Below, one piece after another: positions 6,836-15,604 of a stretch of 64,000 nt of DNA (its first letter is position 1; each line of letters starts with the position of its first letter). Where the stretch lies: the NCBI RefSeq assembly GCF_020859565.1, contig NZ_JAJHUO010000016.1, forward strand, positions 73,269 through 137,268, read 5' to 3'. Origin of the DNA: Saccharothrix luteola (GTDB taxonomy: Bacteria; Actinomycetota; Actinomycetes; Mycobacteriales; Pseudonocardiaceae). Position numbers and translations under genes: made by a program. The notes under the pieces are model-generated. The model did no database searches. It was not told the DNA's origin and saw nothing but the letters and a program-made list of their open reading frames with translations.

Positions 6836-9800
6836 CACCGCACACCCCTGATCGCCGCGAGCACCGAGCGGGCGTTGTCGCCACCGAACACGTCGAAGTG
6901 CCCGCCCTCCAGGACCACCACGTCCGCCACCTCCGCCACCCGGCTCCAGGCGTCGGCGTCGCGCTCGGCCGGGCGCCGTTCCGCGCGGCACTCCACGACC
7001 GGCGCTCTTGACGCCCCGGCCGCTGCCGGCGTCCACCCGCGCAGCAGCGCCAGGTTCTGGCGGTACACCTCGAACCTGTTCGCCAACGTCGGGTCCGCGG
7101 CCACCTGCTCCGCGTCGACCGCCACACCGCTGGTCTCCAGCACGTCCGCGGCGAACCCGCCGAGCGACGGCTCGTCGAAGCCCCGCGACCCCGCCGACAC
7201 CGGCGTGTCGACCACCACCACTCGTGCCACCTCCTCGCCGCACAGGCGTGCCGCCTCGAAGGCCAGCGCGCCACCGAACGACCACCCGCCCAGCACGAGC
7301 GGCACGTCACCGGACCGGACGTCGGCGGGCAGCCGCTCCAGGCAGCGGCGCGCCAGGTCGGTCAACGTCAGCGCGTCGTCGGGTTGCGGTGCGTCGAAGC
7401 CGACGACGTGCGCCTCGACGTCCACCGGCAGGTCGCGGATCAGGGGGGAGTAGCAGGACACCCCGCCGCCCACCGGGGGGAAGAGGACCAGTCGCAGCCG
7501 CGGTGCCGCCGCGGCACGCGGTTGGTAGGCCCAGATCGTCTGCTCCGCCGGACGCGCCTGCCGGCACCGTGCGGCCAGGCCCGCGACGGTCGGGTCGACC
7601 ATGAAGTCGCCGAATGACACGGCGTACCCGAACCTGGCGCGCAGCAGGGACAGCAGCCGGATCACGTCGTACGAACCGCCGCCCGCCTCGAAGAAGCCGC
7701 CCTCGCCCGGCGGTTCGCCCAGCACCTCCTGCCAGCAGGCCGCGACCTCGTGCCCGACGAGGTCGCGCGGTTGCGGCGTCGCCGTCGGGTCGGGCGCGTC
7801 GTCCAGTGCCAGCGCGCCCAGCTTCCGGCGGTCGACCTTCCCGTTGGCGGTCAGCGGGATCTCGTCCAGTTCGGCGAGGACGTCCGGCACCATGTACTGC
7901 GGCAGGGCGTTGCGGAGCGCGGCGTAGGCCTCCTCGCGCCACGTGGTCGGCGCGTCCGGCGCGAGGCTGACGAAGGCGACGATCCGCTTGCGCCGGCCCT
8001 CGCCGCGCACGCAGGCGGCGCAGCCGTGCACGGCGGGCAGGCCTTCGAGCAGGTGCTCGACCTCGCCGAGCTCCACCCGGTGGCCGTTGATCTTGACCTG
8101 GGTGTCGGTGCGGCCCAGGAACTCCACCACGCCACCGGGGAACCGCCGGCCGCGGTCGCCGGTGCGGTAGACCCAGCCGTGCTCGGGGTCGTCGAAGAAC
8201 GCGGCCGAGGTGCGCTCGGGGTCGTTGAGGTAGCCGTCCGCCACCCCGGCGCCGGCGATGTGGAGGTCGCCGACCTGCCAGTCGGGGCACACCCGCCGTG
8301 CGGCGTCGAGGACGAGGACGTCCTGGCCGCGCAGCGGCGTGCCGTACGGGATCGAGCGGCCGGTGCGGTCGGCGTCGGTGATCCGGTGGTGGATCGACCA
8401 GATCGCGCCCTCCGTCGCGCCGCCGAGGCTGACGACCTCCGCGCCGGGCGCCAGGCGTTCCAGCGCGTGCGGCAGGGTCAGCGGGATCCAGTCGCCGCTG
8501 AGCATGAACGCCCGGACCGACGGCGTGGCCGCACCCTCTTCCGCCAGCAGCGAGGCCAGCGCCGGCGCCGAGTTCCAGACCGTCACCGCGTGCCGGTCGA
8601 TCAACCGGGCCCACGCCGCCGGGTCGCGCGCGGTCCGCTCGGACAGCATCACCACCGACCCGCCGCGCAGGAGGGGGCCGAAGATGTCGTACACGGACAG
8701 GTCGAAGCCGATGGAGGAGACCGAGAGCACGCTGTCGGTGTCGCCCAGGCCCAGCACGTCGTTGACCGCGTCGATCGTGTTGACCGCCGCCGCGTGGCTG
8801 ATGACGACGCCCTTGGGCTCCCCGGTCGAGCCGGACGTGAAGATCACGTACGCGGTTGGCCACCCATCCGGCCGGGCGCTGCGGCTGCTGGGGCCGGCGT
8901 TCTGCGGCACGAGCAGCGGGCAAGCGCCTCGGGCTTCCCAGCCGGCCGCCGCTCCCGCCACCGTGACGGCGAACTTCACGCCCGCGCGGCGCGCGATGCC
9001 GTCGAGGCGGCCGTCCGGCACGCCGTGGTCCAGCGGCACGTAGACGCAGCCCGCCAGCAGCGCGCCCAGGACCGCGACCACCTGGTCGCGTCCGCGCGGC
9101 AGGTGGACCGCGACGTGGTCACCAGGCCGCGCGCCGGAGGCGAGCAGCGCGTCGGCCACCCCACCGGCCCGCTCGACGAGGTCGGCGTAGCTCAGCGTGC
9201 CGTTCTCGTCGTGGACGGCGGGCGCGTGGGGGCGCTCGGCCGCAACGCGCAGCACCCGCTCGTGCAGCGCATCAACGACCCTCCCACCCGGCCGCGCCAT
9301 CCCACCCGGCCGCGCCATCCCGCCCGGCCGCGACATCGCGCCGGGTCCCACCGCGCGCTCGGGCCGCGCGACCCCGCCCGACCGCAGAGCTCCCTCGGGC
9401 CGCACCTCCCGTCCCGTCCCGCTGGCCCGCGGCGCCTGGGGCGCAGGGGTGCGCTGCGGTACGCACGTCCACGCCTCGCCGCCGCCGGGGCCGTATTCAC
9501 CGGCTAACGTGAGAAATGCGGTTGGGGTTGTCACAGGTTGCGTTATTCGCCCGTCCGACTGATCCAGGACGTCGCTCCCCGAGGGCACCGGGTGAAGCGG
9601 GTCATCGGCCAAGGCCCGCACCAGGTCCGCGCAGCGGTCGACGAAGTCCTCCACGAAACCCTCGTCGAACGCGTCGGCCCGCCAGTCGAAGCCCAGCCGG
9701 ACCTCACCGTCCGACTCCAGCACCACCTGGTGGTCGATCAGCACCTGCGGCACCCGCAGTTGCACCTCGTCCCACCGCCGGCGCAGACCGAGGTCCGCCT

Positions 9801-10800
9801 CGCCCAGCCCGTCGACCTCCAGGGACGTGAAGGCGAACGGGTGGGGCAGGCGCCGCGGGTCGCCGTCGGGATCACCCAGCCGCACGATCTCCGCACCGCT
9901 GAGCGAACCGCGCATCGCCTGGGTCAGGTACGTCCGCTGCACCGCGCGGGCGAGGTCGAGGAAGCTCGTGCCGGCGGTGGCCGGGATCGCCAACGGCATG
10001 GTGTTGCCGTGATTGCCCAGACCGGAGGTCGCCGACCGCTGCGAGTGCAGCACCGTGATCGTGTGCGCCGCCTCGCCACCGAGCTGCCCGAGCACGGACC
10101 CGTAAACGGCGAGGTACACCATCGGCGGCGTGAGCCCGTGGTGGCGGGCGGTCTTGGCGATCCGGTCCGCGGTCGCCGCGTCGAAGGTCACCACGCGGTG
10201 CGCGACGGCCGGGCCCGACTGCCGCCACGTCGGCCGCAGCGGGAGTTCCGCCGGGCCGGGCAGCGTGGCCGCGCGCTCGCGCCAGAACCGCTCGTCACGA
10301 GCCGACCGCCGGCGCACCGGGGCAGGGGCGTCGCCGGTCGGGCACACCTGGTCCGAGACCAACCCGGCCAGGAACAGACCGAGCGACGCGGCGTCCATCA
10401 ACCACAGCGCGTAGCACAGGTGCAGGCTCGCCCGCCGGGCGCTGTGCACGACCACGACCCGCAACTGCGGCCACTCGCCGAAGCCGAACCCGTCGGAGGT
10501 CAGCTCACGGCGCACCGCGTCGTCGGCCGCCGCCAAGTCGGCGTCCGCCACCGGCCGGAGGTCGACCTCGACCACGGCCTCTCCGGCAGGCGACAGCGCC
10601 AGGTCCGCGCCCACCCGGGTCCGCAGCACGTCGTTGGCGCGCACGAGCCGGTCCAGCCGCGCCCCGATGCCCGGCACGTGCTCCGGGCTCAGGTCGCACG
10701 CCAGGTAGTAGCGCGCCGGACCGCGCAGCTCCAGCCCGTCCTGGTCGCCGACGAGGTAGGCGCGCTGGATCGGGCTCAGCGCCTCGACACCCGTGATCAT
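6835..10800 (-). CDS. NRPS module Cy-A(Cys)-PCP-TE
   Basis: 1321-aa nonribosomal peptide synthetase. The order is: heterocyclization-type condensation domain (about 1-420; opens LSPIQRAYLVGD and has the Cy signatures FTSLEV and QVLIDHQV), a Gly/Pro/Arg linker, an adenylation domain (FTSGSTGEPKG, GFDLSVYD, YRTGDRG, NGKVDR), a carrier domain with Ser in AGGGSYDV, and a thioesterase with GWSFGG. The ten-residue specificity code read by alignment to GrsA is D-L-Y-N-M-S-L-I-W-K, one change from the cysteine code DLYNLSLIWK, so cysteine is the predicted substrate. The Cy DxxxxD motif reads A131-x4-D136: the first Asp is lost, so ring formation is doubtful. ATG at 10800 is chosen over one at 10830 inside the preceding gene. 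It probably accepts the product of the A-PCP-C protein. Confidence 0.93.
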   Translation of the reverse strand: MITGVEALSPIQRAYLVGDQDGLELRGPARYYLACDLSPEHVPGIGARLDRLVRANDVLRTRVGADLALSPAGEAVVEVDLRPVADADLAAADDAVRRELTSDGFGFGEWPQLRVVVVHSARRASLHLCYALWLMDAASLGLFLAGLVSDQVCPTGDAPAPVRRRSARDERFWRERAATLPGPAELPLRPTWRQSGPAVAHRVVTFDAATADRIAKTARHHGLTPPMVYLAVYGSVLGQLGGEAAHTITVLHSQRSATSGLGNHGNTMPLAIPATAGTSFLDLARAVQRTYLTQAMRGSLSGAEIVRLGDPDGDPRRLPHPFAFTSLEVDGLGEADLGLRRRWDEVQLRVPQVLIDHQVVLESDGEVRLGFDWRADAFDEGFVEDFVDRCADLVRALADDPLHPVPSGSDVLDQSDGRITQPVTTPTAFLTLAGEYGPGGGEAWTCVPQRTPAPQAPRASGTGREVRPEGALRSGGVARPERAVGPGAMSRPGGMARPGGMARPGGRVVDALHERVLRVAAERPHAPAVHDENGTLSYADLVERAGGVADALLASGARPGDHVAVHLPRGRDQVVAVLGALLAGCVYVPLDHGVPDGRLDGIARRAGVKFAVTVAGAAAGWEARGACPLLVPQNAGPSSRSARPDGWPTAYVIFTSGSTGEPKGVVISHAAAVNTIDAVNDVLGLGDTDSVLSVSSIGFDLSVYDIFGPLLRGGSVVMLSERTARDPAAWARLIDRHAVTVWNSAPALASLLAEEGAATPSVRAFMLSGDWIPLTLPHALERLAPGAEVVSLGGATEGAIWSIHHRITDADRTGRSIPYGTPLRGQDVLVLDAARRVCPDWQVGDLHIAGAGVADGYLNDPERTSAAFFDDPEHGWVYRTGDRGRRFPGGVVEFLGRTDTQVKINGHRVELGEVEHLLEGLPAVHGCAACVRGEGRRKRIVAFVSLAPDAPTTWREEAYAALRNALPQYMVPDVLAELDEIPLTANGKVDRRKLGALALDDAPDPTATPQPRDLVGHEVAACWQEVLGEPPGEGGFFEAGGGSYDVIRLLSLLRARFGYAVSFGDFMVDPTVAGLAARCRQARPAEQTIWAYQPRAAAAPRLRLVLFPPVGGGVSCYSPLIRDLPVDVEAHVVGFDAPQPDDALTLTDLARRCLERLPADVRSGDVPLVLGGWSFGGALAFEAARLCGEEVARVVVVDTPVSAGSRGFDEPSLGGFAADVLETSGVAVDAEQVAADPTLANRFEVYRQNLALLRGWTPAAAGASRAPVVECRAERRPAERDADAWSRVAEVADVVVLEGGHFDVFGGDNARSVLAAIRGVR
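9283..9336. repeat. Three 18-bp tandem units in the NRPS linker
   Basis: Two identical copies of CCCACCCGGCCGCGCCAT and a third differing at two positions. They code for repeated M-A-R-P-G-G units in the linker between the Cy and A domains. Such flexible linkers are common in megasynthases; copy number may vary between strains. Confidence 0.85.
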
Positions 10801-10801
10801 C

Positions 10802-11968
10802 TCAGTGCACGACCTCTCGGACCGGATCACGGCTCAGGAACCCGGCCGGGCTGAACGACGGCCCGTAGGCGCCGACCCCGGAGAACACCAGGAGGTCGCC
10901 GACCACCACCTCGGGCAGCGGCACGTCCTCCGCCAGCACGTCGAGCTGCGAGCACAGCGGTCCGGTCACGTGCGCGCGCCCGACCGCCCCGCCCGCCCCG
11001 ACCGCCCGCACCGAGGGCTCACCCCGGCCCGACCCCGCCACCAGCCGACTGGCGATCATCACGTGGTTCATCCCCGCGTCGACCAGCACGTACCGCCGAC
11101 CGTCGATCACCTTGACGTCCAGCACGGTGGTGATCAGGCTGCCCGCCGGGCCGACGACGGACCGGCCGTACTCGCACGCCACGACCTCCGCCGGGCGGTC
11201 CCGAACCGGCGCGAGGCCGGCCGCTCCCAGCCCCGCCCAGTCCACGTCCGGCTCGCCGTCGCGCCACGGCATGGCGATGCCGCCGCCGAGCGAGAGGAAC
11301 CCGAACGGGCCACCCCGCCGTGCCGCGAGCTCGGCCGCGCGTTCCCACGCCGCCTTCCGCGCCGCCAGGATCACGTCGGCGTCGAAGTACTGCGAGCCCC
11401 AGAACACCTGCAACCCGGCCAACTCCACCGGCGACCCGCGCAGGACGGCCGCGACCTCGTCGTAGTCCGCCGCGGACACCCCGAACTGGTTGGGCGACAC
11501 CGGCCCGCCGGCGGCGCGCGGGGGATAGGGCGTGTTGAGCCGGACCACGGCCCGCCCCGTGACGCCGAGCTCGGCCGCCACGTCGGCGAAGAGCCGCGCC
11601 TGGGACGGTGACTCGACCGTGACCGCGACCCCGGCGGCGAGCCCGGCGGCTGCCTCGGCGCGCGATTTCGCCGGCCCCGTGAACAGCACCGACTCCGGCG
11701 GCGTACCCGTGTCGAGCGCGGTTTCCAGCTCCGTCGTCGAGCACACGTCGAACCCGTCCACCAGCGTGGACAGGAAGTTCACCACGCCGGGGTGAGGGTT
11801 GGCCTTCAACGAGTAGTAGATGTGCGCGTCCCGCACGGACGCGGCCCGCACCCGCCGCACGGCCGCGCGCAGCGCCTCCCGGCTGTAGGCGTACACGGGC
11901 GTGCCACCGGCCCGGTGCACGAGCAGGCGCGCCTCGTCGTCGCCGATCGTCGCGACCTCAGTCCGCAT
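10802..11968 (-). CDS. PLP-dependent decarboxylase, ornithine/DAP/BtrK-type (fold III)
   Basis: 388-aa fold-type III PLP decarboxylase. The Schiff-base lysine is K55 in YYSLKANPHP; LSLGGGIAMP is the phosphate-binding glycine loop and GPLCSQLDVLA carries the Cys that enters the partner's active site. The family decarboxylates ornithine, lysine, arginine or diaminopimelate, and BtrK in butirosin synthesis acts on an amino acid bound to a carrier protein. Here it sits between two NRPS genes, overlapping the first by 11 bp and ending 1 bp before the second, so action on a carrier-bound or NRPS-released amino acid is plausible. Decarboxylation of a cysteinyl unit to a cysteamine-type thiol is the attractive hypothesis; another amino acid cannot be ruled out. 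Confidence 0.88.
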   Translation of the reverse strand: MRTEVATIGDDEARLLVHRAGGTPVYAYSREALRAAVRRVRAASVRDAHIYYSLKANPHPGVVNFLSTLVDGFDVCSTTELETALDTGTPPESVLFTGPAKSRAEAAAGLAAGVAVTVESPSQARLFADVAAELGVTGRAVVRLNTPYPPRAAGGPVSPNQFGVSAADYDEVAAVLRGSPVELAGLQVFWGSQYFDADVILAARKAAWERAAELAARRGGPFGFLSLGGGIAMPWRDGEPDVDWAGLGAAGLAPVRDRPAEVVACEYGRSVVGPAGSLITTVLDVKVIDGRRYVLVDAGMNHVMIASRLVAGSGRGEPSVRAVGAGGAVGRAHVTGPLCSQLDVLAEDVPLPEVVVGDLLVFSGVGAYGPSFSPAGFLSRDPVREVVH

Positions 11969-14963
11969 GTCCGGCCCTCCCCGCCGCCGAGACCGCCGCC
12001 AGGACCCGCGCGTGGACCCGGTCCACCACACCCGTCCCGTCCGGGGCGATCCCGCGCCGGTAGTAGTAGGTCAGGGCGATCTCCCCCGCAGACATCTGCA
12101 ACTCGCCCTGCAACTGGTAGCGCAGCTTCCGGCCCAACTCGCGCGGCGAGCGGCTGCCGAGGTCGCGCACCCGCAGCCCGCGCGGCTTGGGGTGCTGGTT
12201 GAACAGCACGGTCGACAACGGGAACCCGGCGGAACCCGCCAAGCCCAACGCCTCGACGCGCTGGTCGAACTCCCACGCGCTGTGCGCCGTGCCGACCTCG
12301 ACCTGGCGGGCGAGCTCCCGGGCGTTGTCGCGCAACGACGTGGAGCCCGTGCCGCGGACCACGAGCTGGCTCATGAACATGCCCGCGGTCGACGTCCGGT
12401 AGCCCTCGCGCACCTGCACCGGGACCACGACGGAGAGCGGTCCGAGCCCGAACTCCTCCGCCACGGCCCGTTCGAACGCGGCCAGCACGACCGCGAAGAC
12501 CGACACCCCGACCGCCTCGGCCACCCGGTGCGCCGCCCGGGAACAAGCGACGCCGAACGGCCGCGACACCAGCATGCCGTCCTGGGCGTCGGCTCCCGGC
12601 GCTTCCGGCAGCTCGACCTGCCGCACGCCGCTGAGGAACGCCGTCCAGTGCTCGACGTCGGCCGCCGGCGGCTCCGGGGAGCGCCGCGTCGCCACGCAGT
12701 AGCCCCGGAAACCCTGCCGCGGCACGTCGTCCGGCCGCTCGCCGCGCAGCAGGGCGCGGAAGTCGGCCGCGAGGAGGTCCAGGCTCAGGCCGTCCACGAA
12801 CAGGTGGTGCGCGACCAGGATCACGGAACCGGTCTCCCGGCCGCGGACCAGGGCCACGCGGATCGCGGGCGCGAGCGTCGGGTCGACCAGCTCCGCCACG
12901 GCTTCGACGCGGGCCCGCTGCACCACGTCGCGGTGGTCGTCGTGATCACCGGAGGACTCGTGGACGGTGACCGCGAACCCGCGACCGGCGGTGTCCACGT
13001 GGACCTGCCGCGACCAGTCCGGGGTGAGCGCGAGCCGCAGCACGTCGTGCCGCGCGACCAGCTCCGCGACCGCCGCGCCGACCTCGGCCGTGGACAGGGC
13101 GCGGTCGACCGGGATCTCGCGCGAGAGGTTGCACCAGTTCGCGTTCCCGTCGGCCATCGTGATGGCCATGTACGCGTGCTGGCGCGTCGACAACGGGTAC
13201 GGGCCCGGTCCGGGGTCGCCTCCCAGGACCTCTCCGGTCGGCGCGGTCCGGTCCGCCGACCGTTCGATCGCCCGCGCCAGCGACGCCACGTCGCGGTGCT
13301 CGAAGCAGTCCCGCACCGACAGGTCCGCCCCGAAGCGCCGGTTCACCTCCAGGGCGAAGTCCATCATGTCCAACGACGACAGGCCGACGTCCACGAAGGA
13401 CTCCGGCGCGTCGAGGCCGAGCAGGTCGAGCAGGGCGTCCTCGACACCGCGCCCGGCCGCCGCGTCGACCACCGGTGTGTCCTCGACGGACGCCGCCAGG
13501 GCCACCCGGTCGACCTTCCCGCTGCGCAGCAACGGCAACTCGGCGCGCACGTGCACGACCGGCCGGGGCAGCTCCAGCCGCTTGACGACGTCGAGCACGA
13601 GCTCCCGCAACGCACCCGGGTCCGGTGCGGCGACGAAGACGTGCGGCCCCTGCCGGTCCACGACCACGCACTGGTCCACGCCCGGCAGGTCCTCCACCGC
13701 CGCCACCAGGCGGTCGAACGACACCCGCTTGCCGGCGACCTTGAGCGTGTTGCCCAGCCGCCCGACGATCACCAGCTCACCCTCGTCGGTGCGCCGTCCC
13801 ACGTCACCCGTGCGCAGCGTCGCGGGCATCGGGTCGATCCGGAACGTGCCCGGCGCCGACCCGCCGCCGTCGGCGAGCGTGCCCAGCGCCGGCTTGGCGG
13901 AGGTGACCAGTACCTCGCCGTGGCCGTCCGGGCCGGGCTGGTCGACCCTCACCTCGACGCCCGGCCGCGGGCGCCCGACCGGTACGACCTTCGCCGCGCC
14001 GCCCGTCGTCGGCGTCACGCCGCGGCGGTAGAGCTGGGCGAGGGTGCCCTCGGTCATCCCGTACAGGTTCACGAACTCCGCGCCGGGCGCGAGCCGCGCC
14101 CACCGCTCGACCACGCGGGTCGGCAGCACCTCGCCCGCGAAGAACGCCAACCGCAGGTCCGGCAACGTCGCCGACCGGGCGTGCAGCGCGTCGGCGACCC
14201 GCCGGGCCAGCGACGGCACCAGGAACGCGACGGTCGACGTGCCCGCCGCGAAGTGCTCCGCCACCGCGCGCGGGTCGAGCTGGGCGTCCACCTCGGGCAG
14301 GCGCAGCCTCCCGCCCGCGACCAGCACGGCGAGCAGTTCCCGCAACGACGGGTCGAAGTTCACCCTCGTCACGGCGGCGCAGGTGTCGCCGGCGTGCAGG
14401 CCGAACTCGGCCACGAACCACGACAGGAAGGCGTGCAGGCCGCTCCGGCTGCCCACGACGGCCTTCGCCTCGCCCGTCGACCCCGACGTGGGGATGAGGT
14501 AGCCGGCGTCCGGCGTCGGGTAGCGCCACGCGGTCGGCGCGCCCGGCGACGTGGTCAGCGCGACGCGACCGGTCGCCGCGTCGAGCAGCACCTCGCCCGC
14601 GTCCGTCCGGCCGCGGAAGTGCGCCACGGTGGACACGTCGCTGGTCACGAGCACGGACGGGCGCGCGACCCCTTCGGTCCACGCGTACCGGTCGGGGTCG
14701 AGCCCGGCGTCGACCGGCACCGGGACGGCGCCGCACCGCAACGCCGCCAGCAGCCCCACCACGTAGGCCGGGCACAGCGGTCCGAACAGCAGCACGGTGG
14801 TCCGCGGCGCGCCCAGCTCCACCAGCAGGTCGGCGAGCGCGTCGACCGCCGCCCGCAGCTCGGCGCGGGTCAGCCCGCCGTCACGCCACTCGACCGCCGT
14901 CGTCGCGTCACCGGTCGTCGCGAGCTCCAGCAGCTCGGCCAAGCCGTCGTTCCCCCAGTCCAC
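11958..14963 (-). CDS. NRPS A-PCP-C
   Basis: 1001-aa NRPS with an adenylation domain (about 1-510: IPTSGSTGEAKAV, VNFDPSLRE, NLYGMTEG, LRTGDVG, RSGKVDR), a carrier domain (Ser in VDVGLSSLDMM) and a C-terminal condensation domain with intact HHLFVDGLS. Asp is kept at the alpha-amino-binding site (FDPS), followed by Pro and then Arg where GrsA has Trp239; this basic pocket residue may suit a carboxylate side chain, but I cannot assign the substrate. The A8 motif is changed (GRLGNTLK instead of GRxDxxxK). The downstream NRPS starts with Cy, so the chain has C and Cy in tandem across a protein boundary. The GTG start at 14963 is 6 bp after the preceding stop. Confidence 0.9.
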   Translation of the reverse strand: MDWGNDGLAELLELATTGDATTAVEWRDGGLTRAELRAAVDALADLLVELGAPRTTVLLFGPLCPAYVVGLLAALRCGAVPVPVDAGLDPDRYAWTEGVARPSVLVTSDVSTVAHFRGRTDAGEVLLDAATGRVALTTSPGAPTAWRYPTPDAGYLIPTSGSTGEAKAVVGSRSGLHAFLSWFVAEFGLHAGDTCAAVTRVNFDPSLRELLAVLVAGGRLRLPEVDAQLDPRAVAEHFAAGTSTVAFLVPSLARRVADALHARSATLPDLRLAFFAGEVLPTRVVERWARLAPGAEFVNLYGMTEGTLAQLYRRGVTPTTGGAAKVVPVGRPRPGVEVRVDQPGPDGHGEVLVTSAKPALGTLADGGGSAPGTFRIDPMPATLRTGDVGRRTDEGELVIVGRLGNTLKVAGKRVSFDRLVAAVEDLPGVDQCVVVDRQGPHVFVAAPDPGALRELVLDVVKRLELPRPVVHVRAELPLLRSGKVDRVALAASVEDTPVVDAAAGRGVEDALLDLLGLDAPESFVDVGLSSLDMMDFALEVNRRFGADLSVRDCFEHRDVASLARAIERSADRTAPTGEVLGGDPGPGPYPLSTRQHAYMAITMADGNANWCNLSREIPVDRALSTAEVGAAVAELVARHDVLRLALTPDWSRQVHVDTAGRGFAVTVHESSGDHDDHRDVVQRARVEAVAELVDPTLAPAIRVALVRGRETGSVILVAHHLFVDGLSLDLLAADFRALLRGERPDDVPRQGFRGYCVATRRSPEPPAADVEHWTAFLSGVRQVELPEAPGADAQDGMLVSRPFGVACSRAAHRVAEAVGVSVFAVVLAAFERAVAEEFGLGPLSVVVPVQVREGYRTSTAGMFMSQLVVRGTGSTSLRDNARELARQVEVGTAHSAWEFDQRVEALGLAGSAGFPLSTVLFNQHPKPRGLRVRDLGSRSPRELGRKLRYQLQGELQMSAGEIALTYYYRRGIAPDGTGVVDRVHARVLAAVSAAGRAGHAD

Positions 14964-14969
14964 GGCCGC

Positions 14970-15602
14970 CTACCCGGGTCTGTGGGTGGGCGGGTCGAGG
15001 ACCAGCGGTGCCAGCTCGCGGCGGGCCGCGACGTCGCTGGCGGCGAGCGCCGAGGCCAGGCTCTCCGTCTCACCCTTGCGCTGGTTGAGCCGGAAGCACG
15101 ACTTGAACCGCGGTTCGTGCAGGCGGAAGCCGACGATGTTCTTGAGGTAGCCGTCCGACAGGTTCGACGGGATCTCGTCCAGCGTCCACGTGGAGCCCTC
15201 GACCGTGCTGCGCTGGAGCCGGTCGATCAGCACCACCACGTCCTCGCGGGTGCGCGCCGGGTCGCTGAGCTCCAGCCGGCCGGAGATCTCCACCGACGTG
15301 TACAGCCAGGTGGGGATGCGGCTGCGCACCCCGAACCACTCGGCCGGCACGTAGGTGTCCTGCCCCAGCACGGTGATCGTGGCCGGTGGCCCGGCGGCGA
15401 AGGCGGCGGCCATGTCGTTGGCCTTGGCGACGTGCCCGGCGACGAACAGGCCGGTCTCCTCGGTGCCGCGCAGGTCCAGCGGCAGCGGTGAGGTGAACAC
15501 CTCGCCCTCGTGGCACGTCGCCAGCACGCCGAACGACCGCTCCCGCACGAACTCGCACGTGGCTTCCAACGAGGGGAGGCTGAAGTGCTCTCTGGTGTAC
15601 AC
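14970..15602 (-). CDS. PaiB-like FMN-binding split-barrel protein
   Basis: 210-aa protein of the PaiB family (FMN-binding split barrel). The start YTREHFSLP and the late FRLNQRKGE are close to the conserved PaiB ends; the middle has FVAGHVAKAND and ATITVLGQD. In Bacillus PaiB affects sporulation and protease genes, but most homologues are uncharacterised flavin or heme binders. Here it is embedded between the acyl-CoA dehydrogenase gene (2-bp gap) and an NRPS gene, so it could be a flavin oxidoreductase tailoring enzyme or a regulator. GTG start; the ribosome-binding site is weak. Confidence 0.75.
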   Translation of the reverse strand: MYTREHFSLPSLEATCEFVRERSFGVLATCHEGEVFTSPLPLDLRGTEETGLFVAGHVAKANDMAAAFAAGPPATITVLGQDTYVPAEWFGVRSRIPTWLYTSVEISGRLELSDPARTREDVVVLIDRLQRSTVEGSTWTLDEIPSNLSDGYLKNIVGFRLHEPRFKSCFRLNQRKGETESLASALAASDVAARRELAPLVLDPPTHRPG

Positions 15603-15604
15603 GT

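Noticed and set aside
9283..9336. CRISPR-like short repeats
   Set aside because: Units are tandem without spacers and lie in frame inside the NRPS linker.
11901..15491. Plus-strand open frame of 1196 aa opposite the NRPS genes
   Set aside because: Composition is Arg/His/Gly-rich, typical of the antisense frame of high-GC genes, and the minus strand has clear NRPS motifs.
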